A stretch of 8,743 bases of DNA, from NCBI GenBank assembly GCA_039923455.1, contig JBDTCS010000342.1, forward strand, positions 1 through 8,743, given 5' to 3'. Made by a program: the position numbers and the translations under genes. The notes below the pieces were generated by a model. That model saw only the letters and a list, made by a program, of their open reading frames with translations, searched no databases and was not told the DNA's origin. Shown one piece after another: positions 1-7,465 of this stretch. Source of the DNA: JBDTCS01 sp039923455. GTDB lineage: Bacteria > Bacteroidota > Ignavibacteria > Palsa-1295. Within the stretch, counting starts at the first letter, position 1, and the number at the start of each line of letters is the position of its first letter.

Positions 1-687
1 AAAAAACTGAATGAAAAGCCACTGAACTTGAAAGATATCAAGTTTGTCGAGAAGCCAAATTACAGCATCATTGCAAAAATGATGAAACCAACGCTTGCGG
101 TTGTTGGGCATGACGTCATGTATGATGCGGACCGTCAACTTTGGTTTTCGGATATCGAAATCGATACCGGCACTTCGTATTTTCCGTTTGTGCGCCTTGC
201 ACTCGTGCGCTTTCAACCGAACTCCGTCGAGGATGCATTTATCTCGAGAGTCGTGCTTGCAGATTTTGCACAGCTAACTCCGGATAGAAACCTAGCAGTA
301 ATTTTTGATCCAGCTAATCCGAAGCTCATTGTTGTTGCGGTCTCCGGAATTACATACACGAATTCTTCTGCAGAGCAACGCGGTAGTCAAGTCGAGGTTT
401 CGATCGAGACGAGACGACCGGATGTGATGGATCCCGCCGAGGATTTGGGTTGGGCGCAAGTGCCGGACGCAACCTTCGAACTAACTGCGCTCGTAAACGA
501 GCAAGGCATCGGAGTATGGACCGGCATCGTTACACTTCCGGAACCGCGAGGCTCGCGACCATTCCGAATAGTCGTTAAAGAATTCGAGCGATTCGCAAGT
601 GACAAGGATGAGAATCCTATGGTCAATCGCGCGAAGCAAATCAAAGGCGATCGCAGAGTCGTCTACGCCGAAACAGTCGAGATCTAA
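1..687 (+). CDS. C-terminal part of an uncharacterised protein (5' end outside window)
   Basis: The reading frame is open from the first base to a TAA at 685-687 and gives 228 visible residues. A TTG at 28 and tandem ATGs at 79 and 82 are possible starts, but none has a Shine-Dalgarno. The frame also reads without interruption before them, so I treat the gene as truncated by the window edge. No signal peptide or membrane segment is visible. The most distinctive part is encoded at about 139-291: LWFSDIEID, then PFVRLALVRFQP, then SRVVLADFAQLTPDR. I recall this block from the C-terminal parts of large uncharacterised bacterial proteins, but I cannot name a family. The rest looks like beta-rich sequence, with a charged tail (FERFASDKDENP). 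The next gene is 77 bases downstream on the same strand, so co-transcription is possible. Coding is confident; function is unknown. Confidence 0.8.
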   Translation, partial: KKLNEKPLNLKDIKFVEKPNYSIIAKMMKPTLAVVGHDVMYDADRQLWFSDIEIDTGTSYFPFVRLALVRFQPNSVEDAFISRVVLADFAQLTPDRNLAVIFDPANPKLIVVAVSGITYTNSSAEQRGSQVEVSIETRRPDVMDPAEDLGWAQVPDATFELTALVNEQGIGVWTGIVTLPEPRGSRPFRIVVKEFERFASDKDENPMVNRAKQIKGDRRVVYAETVEI

Positions 688-764
688 GAGTGGCAAAGAC
701 ACCCTGCGTAATAGAAAGTATTTACAATTGTTAGACACGATCTTCGGAACATGAGGGGAGAACG

Positions 765-2834
765 ATGAAGAAACAAATCTGTATGATCTTCGGACTCATC
801 GCGATTTTCGCGATGGGCTCAACGCTTCGAGCGCAATCCTCGGTGAACGTCTCACTTAGGCAACCGCCTCCGAATCAACTCAAGATTGCCGACCTTTGGC
901 AGATCTCGATCGTGAATACGTCCAAGAAAACGTTGAATGTATACGTGCAGGGTACCGCCAAAGAGGCAACCGCGGGACTTGTGGTCGATGCTCAGACAGC
1001 TTCATTTGCTGTGCCTCCAGGTACAAAGATTGTGACGGGCAAAGATGTTAGTCCGATCAAAACCAATTCGACGAACAGCAAATACAAAAACATTTTGCTG
1101 CAAACCGGCACCGTACCGGCTGGTGATTATACCATCTGCGTATTCGTCAAAGTTACCGGCACTGGTGAAGAACTCGGAAGTGATTGCATTGAACAGCATG
1201 TAGCGAGTGCCTCGATTATTCCGATCGCGCCTCCGGATGAGGCCGCACTCGATGATGCGCTGCCAAATTTTCTCTGGACTTCGACTCCACCACTCGATCC
1301 GAAAGCATCCTACACACTGAAGATCGTCGAGTTGCTCGGAAGTCAAACACCGTTCTCGGCAACGCAATCGAACTCCACGTTCTTCGAACGCTCGGATCTG
1401 CACTCGACGAGTATGCAGTATCCGATTACGGGACAAAAGCTGCAACCGGGTCGTAAGTATGCATGGTTCGTGAAGGCGTATCAGGATGGCGGCGTGATCG
1501 GCGAAAGTGAAGTGTGGCAGTTCACAGCCAAGACCGCCGATAGCATCGTGCCTTATAAAGCGCTAATCAAGAAGAAGGCATTGGCGCAGTTTGAGAAAGC
1601 CTACGGCGGTTCTGGCTATGATCACACCTACGCAATGCAAGTCACACGTGACAGCGGGTATATTCTCGCCGGTTACACTACGAGTTTCGGAGCAGGGGGC
1701 GACGATGCCTACTTGATAAAGACCGATCGGAACGGTGTAATGGAGTGGTCCAAGGCCTATGGTGGCACGAACGATGATGCTTTTTATGATGTCAAGCAAA
1801 CCGACGACAAAGGCTACGTCGCTGTCGGTTACACGCGAAGCTTTGACGTTGGCAACGATGATATTTATGTCGTAAAAACTACCGATAAGGGAAGCGTTGA
1901 GTGGTCGCGCACCTTTGGTGGTGGTGGTTATGATGCCGGTTACTCCATTCAGCCGACCGACGATGGAGGTTATATCATCGCGGGAGCAATCGGCAAGGGC
2001 GACGATTTCGATGGATACATTCTGAAACTCGACAAAGGTGGCAACGCACGTTGGGGCAGCACGATCGGTGGCCCGCAATGTGATGTTATGCATGCCGTTG
2101 TTGCTACTCCGGATGGTTATGTCGCCGCCGGATATACGCGCACGATGGGCCTCGGCAACGATGATATGTATATCGTTGGTTTGGATCGTGAAGGAACAGT
2201 TCGTTGGGCTACGACGTATGGTGGCGGATTTTCCGATAGAGCCTATGCACTCGCGACGACACGCAACGGGATTGTTGTTGGCGGATTTCGGCCGAATGAC
2301 CACACGCTGGATGTCGATGATGTTTGCTTGCTGATGCTCAGTCTTAATGGCTCACCGATGGCGCGTGCCAATTACAAATGCGGACCGATCAATCGCGGAT
2401 TCTCCGTTGCTCCAACACCGGATCGCGGATATGTTGTGGCCGGTTATACCGCGGGTGATTCGGTTACGAACATTGGTGGCGTGCTCGCGTTTAAGACTAA
2501 TGTGGATGGCGCCGTCGAATGGTCTCGACTCTATCAAGGTTCTAAACTCGACGAAGGTTACGCAGTTGCAACGACACCGGACGGTGGCTATGCAGTTGCC
2601 GGTTGGACCGGTGGACTAAATGGCGGTGATTGTTATCTGATCAAAACAGATATGAAAGGTGTTGTCGGTTGCACGGATAAAGATGCGGCGATGAAAGGCG
2701 AACCCGCAAGGCAGGAGCCCCAATTTGCGGGATCGCTTGGTAGTCGTGGAGTCGTCACGCATACGGCAGAGACCAAAACGGAATCGGCCGCGACGGTGGA
2801 AACGCTCCTTTGTCCAAAGGATATGACAAAGTAA
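765..2834 (+). CDS. Exported protein with Ig/Fn3-like N-terminus and seven-repeat beta-propeller
   Basis: The 689-residue product starts at an ATG preceded by a strong Shine-Dalgarno (GAGGGGAG, 753-760). Residues 1-23 form a signal peptide: KK, a hydrophobic core, then LRA before Q24. There is no lipobox. Residues about 24-255 are beta-rich; the part at about 150-255 resembles an Fn3-like domain, with FLWTSTP, a YTLKIVE strand and YAWFVKAYQDGG. Residues about 276-636 are seven repeats of about 50 residues. Each reads roughly YGG-x-x-x-D-x-x-Y-x-(8)-GY-x-x-A-G-Y-T, then G-x-D-D-x-Y-x-x-K-T-D-x-x-G-x-x-x-W, and seven is the usual blade number of a closed propeller. The last 50 or so residues are polar and low in complexity, with no recognisable T9SS sorting domain, so export to the periplasm by Sec is the simplest reading. 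The ligand or enzymatic role is unknown; a binding or scaffold role is inference. Confidence 0.9.
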   Translation: MKKQICMIFGLIAIFAMGSTLRAQSSVNVSLRQPPPNQLKIADLWQISIVNTSKKTLNVYVQGTAKEATAGLVVDAQTASFAVPPGTKIVTGKDVSPIKTNSTNSKYKNILLQTGTVPAGDYTICVFVKVTGTGEELGSDCIEQHVASASIIPIAPPDEAALDDALPNFLWTSTPPLDPKASYTLKIVELLGSQTPFSATQSNSTFFERSDLHSTSMQYPITGQKLQPGRKYAWFVKAYQDGGVIGESEVWQFTAKTADSIVPYKALIKKKALAQFEKAYGGSGYDHTYAMQVTRDSGYILAGYTTSFGAGGDDAYLIKTDRNGVMEWSKAYGGTNDDAFYDVKQTDDKGYVAVGYTRSFDVGNDDIYVVKTTDKGSVEWSRTFGGGGYDAGYSIQPTDDGGYIIAGAIGKGDDFDGYILKLDKGGNARWGSTIGGPQCDVMHAVVATPDGYVAAGYTRTMGLGNDDMYIVGLDREGTVRWATTYGGGFSDRAYALATTRNGIVVGGFRPNDHTLDVDDVCLLMLSLNGSPMARANYKCGPINRGFSVAPTPDRGYVVAGYTAGDSVTNIGGVLAFKTNVDGAVEWSRLYQGSKLDEGYAVATTPDGGYAVAGWTGGLNGGDCYLIKTDMKGVVGCTDKDAAMKGEPARQEPQFAGSLGSRGVVTHTAETKTESAATVETLLCPKDMTK
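1590..2670 (+). repeat. Seven tandem ~150-bp coding repeats (propeller blades)
   Basis: The translated repeats begin at FEKAYGG, SKAYGG, SRTFGG, GSTIGG, ATTYGG, RANYKCG and SRLYQG. They are about 49-53 residues each. Most close with G-x-x-x-W, and most carry a GYxxAGYT-type core followed by an Asp pair such as GGDDAY or GNDDIY. Blade 3 has a shortened loop. Blades 5 and 6 are the most degenerate, with loss of the closing Trp in 5 and of YGG in 6. Divergence between copies at the DNA level is large, so the duplication is old rather than a recent expansion. Confidence 0.8.
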
Positions 2835-2910
2835 GCAAGGCAAGCGTTTAGCGAGGCTCGCGGTTTGTGTTCAAATAGTTTTACATTAAGAGTTTTTTTA
2901 CTTTAGCATA

Positions 2911-4209
2911 TTGCTTAGCGTGCCCGCGAATCGCAAAGAATATAATCGAGAATGGATTCTGCTTGCCATTTCGTTTCTTGCGATCAATGCGTGGATGCAT
3001 TTTTTCCAAGCTCCGTTTTCGTATCAAGGCGGTAGAGTTTGGGAGCATGCGATCTATTATGATCTTGCGGATCAACTCCAGCATCACGCACCACTTTCCG
3101 GAACCGCACCGGCAGTCTTTCGAGTCGGCACACCGTGGTTGGCCTCGATCGTCGGTTCAGCGAATATTGTGCAGAGCTTTCTATTCGTTAATCTGATCGC
3201 GAACGCACTCGGAATATTTCTCTTTCTCTATTGGCTTCGCTTTTTTCTGAAGGACTGGCGTGTCCGAATCGGATTGCTTGTGCTGTATCAATTGCACTGG
3301 CTTGCACCGACGCGGTTCATCCACTTCATGTCGCTGTATGTCGATCCGTGGGGATTCACTACGTTACTCGCCGGACTCATCTTGATCGAGCAATATCGCC
3401 GTGATGAAAAAGTATGGCGGATCATTCCACTCATTCTTCTCTCGGCGATCGGTGTCTATCTTCGTGAAACTGTCCTGTTGGTCCCGGTGGCGCTGTTGTT
3501 CGTTCGAGTGAAGCACACACAGGTTGCATCTGTCGCCGAGCAAGTAAAGACATTCTTCGCACCGAATAATTTTGCATTGCTCGTAATGCCGTTGATCGCG
3601 GGTGCGCTTGGGTTTACGGTGCTGCACACTCTGGCTACGCAAACCAACGAGTATCATTTTGCAACTGCTGCGTATAACTGGGCATACGCCAAACCCTTCC
3701 TTGTTTATCTTCACGGTTGGTTTATCGCGTTCGGATTTTTGCTTGTTCCGATTGTGATCGAGTGGCGTTTTTGCCGAAATTTTTTGCGAGACAACTTGTA
3801 CCTCGCGTTTTATCTGTTTGCACTTGCAGTGCTCGCCTGGATAGGCGGTTCAGACACGGAGCGTGTTCTGCTTTGGGCTTCGCCGGTTGTGCTGGTACTG
3901 CTCGGAAAGTGCATTGAAGAGCGAGGCGTTTTGGCGAGATCGTTCTTGCTAACTGGCTTACTCATCGCTCTCCAACTAATCTCCGAACGCGTCTTTTGGA
4001 TGACACCCGGTTTGGATAATGTCGGTGATACCTCGCCGATCTTTTTGACGAGCATGAGTGGCTCCGCGTACTACTTTTATCTTTTTAGTTATCATGCGCC
4101 TCGAAGTGTAGAGGTGATCTCACTCCTGCAATACGTTCTCGTCTTCCTAATTGGTGTGTCGTGGATGCGAATGCGCTCGCACGACAACTATGCCATTTCC
4201 GGTCAATAG
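2911..4209 (+). CDS. Polytopic membrane protein, GT-C glycosyltransferase-like
   Basis: The product is about 432 residues and dominated by hydrophobic segments; I count roughly nine to eleven membrane helices, the first at residues about 16-34 and the last near 405-422. No ATG lies near the 5' end. TTG at 2911 is the first start codon after an in-frame TAA at 2887, and GTG at 2920 is equally possible; neither has a clear Shine-Dalgarno. After helix 1 comes a loop with acidic residues (WEHAIYYDLADQL), then FRVGTPWLASIV, and later YVDPWGF and YLRETVLLVP. An acidic residue just after the first helix and an Arg/Pro-rich second motif are typical of GT-C membrane glycosyltransferases and relatives using lipid-linked sugars. 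No named family is recognised, so the enzymatic role is inference. It lies 76 bases after the propeller gene. Alternatives include an O-antigen or lipid-modification membrane protein. Confidence 0.8.
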   Translation: MLSVPANRKEYNREWILLAISFLAINAWMHFFQAPFSYQGGRVWEHAIYYDLADQLQHHAPLSGTAPAVFRVGTPWLASIVGSANIVQSFLFVNLIANALGIFLFLYWLRFFLKDWRVRIGLLVLYQLHWLAPTRFIHFMSLYVDPWGFTTLLAGLILIEQYRRDEKVWRIIPLILLSAIGVYLRETVLLVPVALLFVRVKHTQVASVAEQVKTFFAPNNFALLVMPLIAGALGFTVLHTLATQTNEYHFATAAYNWAYAKPFLVYLHGWFIAFGFLLVPIVIEWRFCRNFLRDNLYLAFYLFALAVLAWIGGSDTERVLLWASPVVLVLLGKCIEERGVLARSFLLTGLLIALQLISERVFWMTPGLDNVGDTSPIFLTSMSGSAYYFYLFSYHAPRSVEVISLLQYVLVFLIGVSWMRMRSHDNYAISGQ

Positions 4210-4304
4210 CCTACTTTTCCTCACTATTTATTGGCGTCTCAAATATGTGCACTTATGCAACAGTGTCCTTCTTTAGTACGAAACGCAGAAAAGTGACCGG
4301 ATTA

Positions 4305-4336
4305 CTTGCAAAAGCAACTTCTGTTGGTTATATTTG
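4305..4336 (+). promoter_or_regulatory. Candidate Bacteroidota-type promoter
   Basis: TATATTTG at 4329-4336 matches the Bacteroidota -7 consensus TAnnTTTG exactly. CTTG at 4305-4308 matches three of four bases of the -33 TTTG element, with a 20-base gap, which is within the expected spacing. Transcription would start near 4343 and give an untranslated leader of roughly 235 nt before the ATG at 4577. One exact eight-base match in AT-rich DNA can occur by chance, so this is a candidate only. Confidence 0.4.
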
Positions 4337-4425
4337 AGTCACGAAAAAGTTTTTGTTTTGTTCAGAAGCCGCTCTTGCCTTAATAAATACGAGCGGACTT
4401 TGATGTGAGATGTTTGAAAAGCTTC

Positions 4426-4483
4426 TGATCGGAGCACTGATGTTTCGATCAATGCCAAAGGTTCTGGCCCCGTGCGGGGGAAC
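4426..4483 (+). promoter_or_regulatory. Two hairpins in the leader of the T9SS protein gene
   Basis: TGATCG at 4426-4431 pairs with CGATCA at 4446-4451 across a 14-nt loop. Ten bases further on, GTTC at 4461-4464 pairs with GAAC at 4480-4483, and inside it CCCC (4468-4471) pairs with GGGG (4476-4479) around the loop GTGC, leaving a 3-nt TGG bulge on the 5' side. No long U-tract follows, so these are not simple terminators. I could not match them to a riboswitch class I know. Confidence 0.4.
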
Positions 4484-4516
4484 AGTTGCCTTGTGAGTCT
4501 CGAATCGTTTAGCTTG

Positions 4517-4570
4517 CCCTCAAAAAATGGTACTCTTCGGAGCGCCGGTATTTTAACTCTATTTTGAGGG
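4517..4570 (+). promoter_or_regulatory. Stem sequestering the Shine-Dalgarno of the 4577 gene
   Basis: CCCTCAAAA at 4517-4525 is perfectly complementary over nine bases to TTTTGAGGG at 4562-4570, which contains the only Shine-Dalgarno-like sequence (GAGGG) for the ATG at 4577, six bases away. The 36-nt interior carries CTC-TTCG-GAG (4533-4542), a small C(UUCG)G tetraloop hairpin. With the stem formed, the ribosome site would be buried, which suggests translational control. What would open it is unknown. Confidence 0.5.
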
Positions 4571-4576
4571 TATCCC

Positions 4577-7426
4577 ATGCGTGCACGTCAGGCTATCTTG
4601 TGGCCGACCGCGTTCTTGCTTTTGTCTATTGCACTTGCAGCTCCGAGATTTTCGGACGCACAAGGAAGACATACTCGTACGCACTCCACACACGTAACTT
4701 CAAACAAGTCCTCGCTTGCAGGTCTTGCCACTCCACGCGTATTTCGTTTCGAGCATTCGCTTCTACCTGCGAATCTGTTTTCCGTGCAAACAGGTGTCAC
4801 ACTCCCAACAATTTTTTCCGATAACATCATCATCTTCGAAACGACTGATATTGTTTCGACGAGCGATAGTGCAGAGGAAATAGATGTCTCCAGAATCGAA
4901 CAAAGTCTACCTTCCAGTATCTCGACAAGCGCTGGCGTTGTTCAAACACAATTGCATGCGCTTGATCTAACCTCTCCGGATCACTGCACCACGCAGGATA
5001 CGGTTATTACATTACGAAACAATCTCCGTGACACACTGTCACTCACATCCTTACTATTTGCTGACGGTTCAGCATTCAGCTTCAGACAAGCTGCGGCAAG
5101 CGACGATCACAGCGCTCCCGCCTCAATCACATTGCCAGTTCAGCTACTGCCCGGAGCCCAGCTTTCCATACCAGTGCGTATGAAAGCTCAGGCTTCGGGA
5201 TATTTTTATTCCGAGCTTCGCGCAACACTCGTTGCGCGTGAGCAAGTTGTGTCGGTGGCACTCCCGTTAAGAGTGCATGTTATCCGCGATCTTCCATTCG
5301 TCGCTGATCTGAGTATCACTACCGGTGGTCTCGATAATGATGGAGCCACTTCAGGTGCCTTGCTTAGTCCGAGTGCGAATGCAAATTATGACCTTGGGCA
5401 GATCAGCGCGTGCGAATCGAAGACGGTGACGTTCGAGATTCACAATCCGATGTGTGACCCGATCATTGCGCACAAACTACAGTGGAAGAAGCAAAACCCG
5501 CGCTTCCGTTTGGAAGTCGTTACCGATCCGACTGCGATGATCGCGGCTGGTAGCAGCACAAAGTTTCGCGTAATCTTCACGCCATCGATCGCGATCAAAA
5601 CTTCTGCCGAGCTACTCGTAACGTTGGTGCAAGCGAGCGGCATCAAACACGATACGACGCTCACCTTCACAGCTGAGGGCTTGGCACCTTACGCCGCCGA
5701 ACTCAGCCGGACGAACATCGATCTTGACACCATTCTCTTCTGCGACAAACCGGAAGAAACATTTTATTTGCGCAACAACACGTGTGATTCGGTGAAGTTG
5801 CTATCGGCAGAAGTCTCGGAAGAGAACGGCTTCAAGATTGTCGAACCTCGCGCACCACGTTGGTTGCTAAAGAAAGATAGTGTACTCGTACGTGTCGCGC
5901 TTGACCCTATTCATGCCGGGCAGATTCAAGATTCGATCGTATTGATGTTGCGTTCTCGCGATGGTGAAGAGCATGCGCTCCGACTTGATCTTGATGGATT
6001 CGTTCGTGCACGCCGTCATAGTTTTACACTCTCGACAGAGAGTCTTGCGTTTGATAGTGTGAAGCCATGCTCGACGACCGATACGGTGGTCGTGCTCTTT
6101 AATACAGGAATTTGCGACACCATTCGCTTCTCGGATATTTCGGTAAGCGGTTCGCCGTGGTTCACGAAAGGCGATGCAAAGCTGCCGAAGTATTTGCTGC
6201 CGGGAGCGTTTCTGCGTATTCCGATTACCATCTCAGTCGATCCGGAAGGATCTGCGACTGCTGCGCTGAAGATATACGGCTCGAACATCGATACCACGAT
6301 CGCACTTGCAGCGAGTGTACATTCGGGTGGAAGGTCGCTCCGATTCGATGAAAGTAGTGGAGCGCTCACCGCAAAATTGTGTGAGACTACCACGCATCAG
6401 TTTACCGTGACAAACACGGGCTGCGTCGATGTTCCGCTCGATTCTATTTTCATCACAAGCGACGTAGATTTTCAAACGCAATTCCATTTTGGCACCGTGC
6501 CGGCGTTACCGGTGATGGTCCATGCGGGGCAAAGCTACCCAATCACTGTCGTCTTCGATGCTGATGGTAACGGTGACGCAAAGGCAGAGCTTCACGTGCG
6601 TTCCGCGGTTGGCGGACTTACGCGAGACATTCATCTTACCGGTCGTACGCTTGGCCGCAAGGCATCCGCGCGTATTGGTCTCATGGCCGAGCGTGGTGAG
6701 CAAACAGCAACGAAGAGTGCGGGGCAACTCGTTAGCGTAGCGGTTGTACCTATGGATGATATTTCGGACACGATTGGCTTTGAGTCGATCAGCTTTGGGC
6801 TTCGTTTTGATGATGATGTGCTGACACGTCGCACCGTTGAGGCGCTCAATGGCTGGAGCATCGAACCGATTCAGGATACCGCAGGACTTTTGCATCTCAC
6901 ACTCACGCGTAACAAAGGCGGGCGTGTGAAGGCCGGCGAAGAGATCGCACGAGTCAACTATTATACGACCATCGGCGACAGCACGTATTCCTTGGTGACC
7001 TTGGAGCAACCACGCTTCAATCCGAAGGATCCGAATTTTGAGCGTTGCATACTTTCAGCTATTTCTACTGACGATACGCTCCGCATCGATATCAGCTTAC
7101 TCTCCGGCGACGAAAGACAGCGACGAGGTGCATTCACTACTAAGCCCGGCGTGAGTGATCTTGCGATCTATCCGAACCCAATCATTTCGCATCCGGGCAA
7201 GATCGCGATGGCGGAAGTTGATTTCCATCTTGACCAGGAGGGACCGGTCACGATGCAATTGCAGGATGATCTGGGAAGATTGGTTGCGGTGCTACTTGAT
7301 GCCAATCTCTACTCAGGCAATCACCGGATTCCGATCGCACTGCCGCTGTCAGCCGTGGGTAACTATTTCCTTTCGGTTGAATCGGGTGCGTACCGAGACG
7401 TCAGAAAGATCATAATTCGCAACTGA
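4577..7426 (+). CDS. Large exported Ig-repeat protein with T9SS type A sorting domain
   Basis: The 949-residue product has a signal peptide at residues 1-28 (hydrophobic LLLSIALAA, then SDA before Q29). Five Ig-like repeats resembling 'choice-of-anchor D' (ASPM/SPD-2/Hydin-like) domains follow, with first-strand cysteines near residues 137, 279, 389, 498 and 602. In repeats 2-5 a second Cys sits 14 or 15 residues later, at about 293, 403, 513 and 616, so an intradomain disulfide is likely. Residues about 690-845 resemble a cohesin-type beta-sandwich (FGLRFDDDVL, a later ARVNYYTT strand). Residues about 860-949 are a typical Por secretion tail: SDLAIYPNP, a VTMQLQDDLGR strand, SGNHRIPIAL, GNYFLSVES and a basic end VRKIIIRN. 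The product should cross the inner membrane by Sec and the outer membrane by the type IX system, ending at the cell surface or released. No catalytic motif is seen; an adhesive or structural role is inferred. The ATG is set by GAGGG six bases upstream. Confidence 0.93.
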   Translation: MRARQAILWPTAFLLLSIALAAPRFSDAQGRHTRTHSTHVTSNKSSLAGLATPRVFRFEHSLLPANLFSVQTGVTLPTIFSDNIIIFETTDIVSTSDSAEEIDVSRIEQSLPSSISTSAGVVQTQLHALDLTSPDHCTTQDTVITLRNNLRDTLSLTSLLFADGSAFSFRQAAASDDHSAPASITLPVQLLPGAQLSIPVRMKAQASGYFYSELRATLVAREQVVSVALPLRVHVIRDLPFVADLSITTGGLDNDGATSGALLSPSANANYDLGQISACESKTVTFEIHNPMCDPIIAHKLQWKKQNPRFRLEVVTDPTAMIAAGSSTKFRVIFTPSIAIKTSAELLVTLVQASGIKHDTTLTFTAEGLAPYAAELSRTNIDLDTILFCDKPEETFYLRNNTCDSVKLLSAEVSEENGFKIVEPRAPRWLLKKDSVLVRVALDPIHAGQIQDSIVLMLRSRDGEEHALRLDLDGFVRARRHSFTLSTESLAFDSVKPCSTTDTVVVLFNTGICDTIRFSDISVSGSPWFTKGDAKLPKYLLPGAFLRIPITISVDPEGSATAALKIYGSNIDTTIALAASVHSGGRSLRFDESSGALTAKLCETTTHQFTVTNTGCVDVPLDSIFITSDVDFQTQFHFGTVPALPVMVHAGQSYPITVVFDADGNGDAKAELHVRSAVGGLTRDIHLTGRTLGRKASARIGLMAERGEQTATKSAGQLVSVAVVPMDDISDTIGFESISFGLRFDDDVLTRRTVEALNGWSIEPIQDTAGLLHLTLTRNKGGRVKAGEEIARVNYYTTIGDSTYSLVTLEQPRFNPKDPNFERCILSAISTDDTLRIDISLLSGDERQRRGAFTTKPGVSDLAIYPNPIISHPGKIAMAEVDFHLDQEGPVTMQLQDDLGRLVAVLLDANLYSGNHRIPIALPLSAVGNYFLSVESGAYRDVRKIIIRN

Positions 7427-7465
7427 AAGGATGAGGCCGTCCCCTCTACCAAATAGGACGTGCTG

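Larger units (their letters stand above)
4210..4576 (+). other. 367-bp non-coding stretch: promoter candidate plus structured leader
   Basis: No convincing gene lies here. It holds a Bacteroidota-type promoter candidate (4305-4336), two hairpins in the middle (4426-4451 and 4461-4483) and a terminal stem that sequesters the Shine-Dalgarno of the next gene (4517-4570). An open frame spans most of it on the minus strand (4339-4578), but its predicted peptide (79 residues, basic, no recognisable motif) and its overlap with the structured leader argue that it is a chance frame. No terminator hairpin follows the membrane-protein gene at 4209. Confidence 0.6.

Noticed and set aside
723..730. TACAATTG as a promoter -7 element before the 765 gene
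   Set aside because: It has one mismatch to TAnnTTTG and no TTG at the expected upstream spacing; the gene may simply be co-transcribed with the preceding one.
1563..2303. 246-residue open frame on the minus strand, antisense to the propeller repeats
   Set aside because: It lies wholly opposite a strongly supported repeat-coding frame, has no recognisable domain, and its length follows from the biased codons of the Gly/Asp/Tyr-rich repeats.
1590..2670. Tandem repeats considered as a CRISPR or recent DNA amplification
   Set aside because: The repeats are visible only at the protein level, are in frame with period about 150 bp, and are strongly diverged in DNA sequence.
2848..2870. Possible terminator after the propeller gene (GCGA-GGC-TCGC)
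   Set aside because: The stem is only four pairs and no T-run follows, so it is too weak to call.
4245..4337. 30-codon plus-strand frame (MCTYATVSFF...)
   Set aside because: It has no ribosome site and no recognisable features, and it overlaps the promoter candidate; the length is expected by chance.
4410..4496. 28-codon plus-strand frame (MFEKLLIGALMF...) that could be a leader peptide
   Set aside because: It has no Shine-Dalgarno at a useful distance and no codon run typical of attenuation peptides, and it coincides with base-paired RNA segments. It cannot be excluded, but nothing supports it.
4339..4578. 79-residue minus-strand open frame filling the non-coding stretch
   Set aside because: It has no motif and no neighbour support, and it overlaps the leader hairpins and the ribosome site of the next gene.
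6506..7009. 167-residue minus-strand open frame inside the T9SS protein gene
   Set aside because: It is antisense to a well-supported coding frame, with cysteine- and arginine-rich content typical of a shadow frame and no motif.
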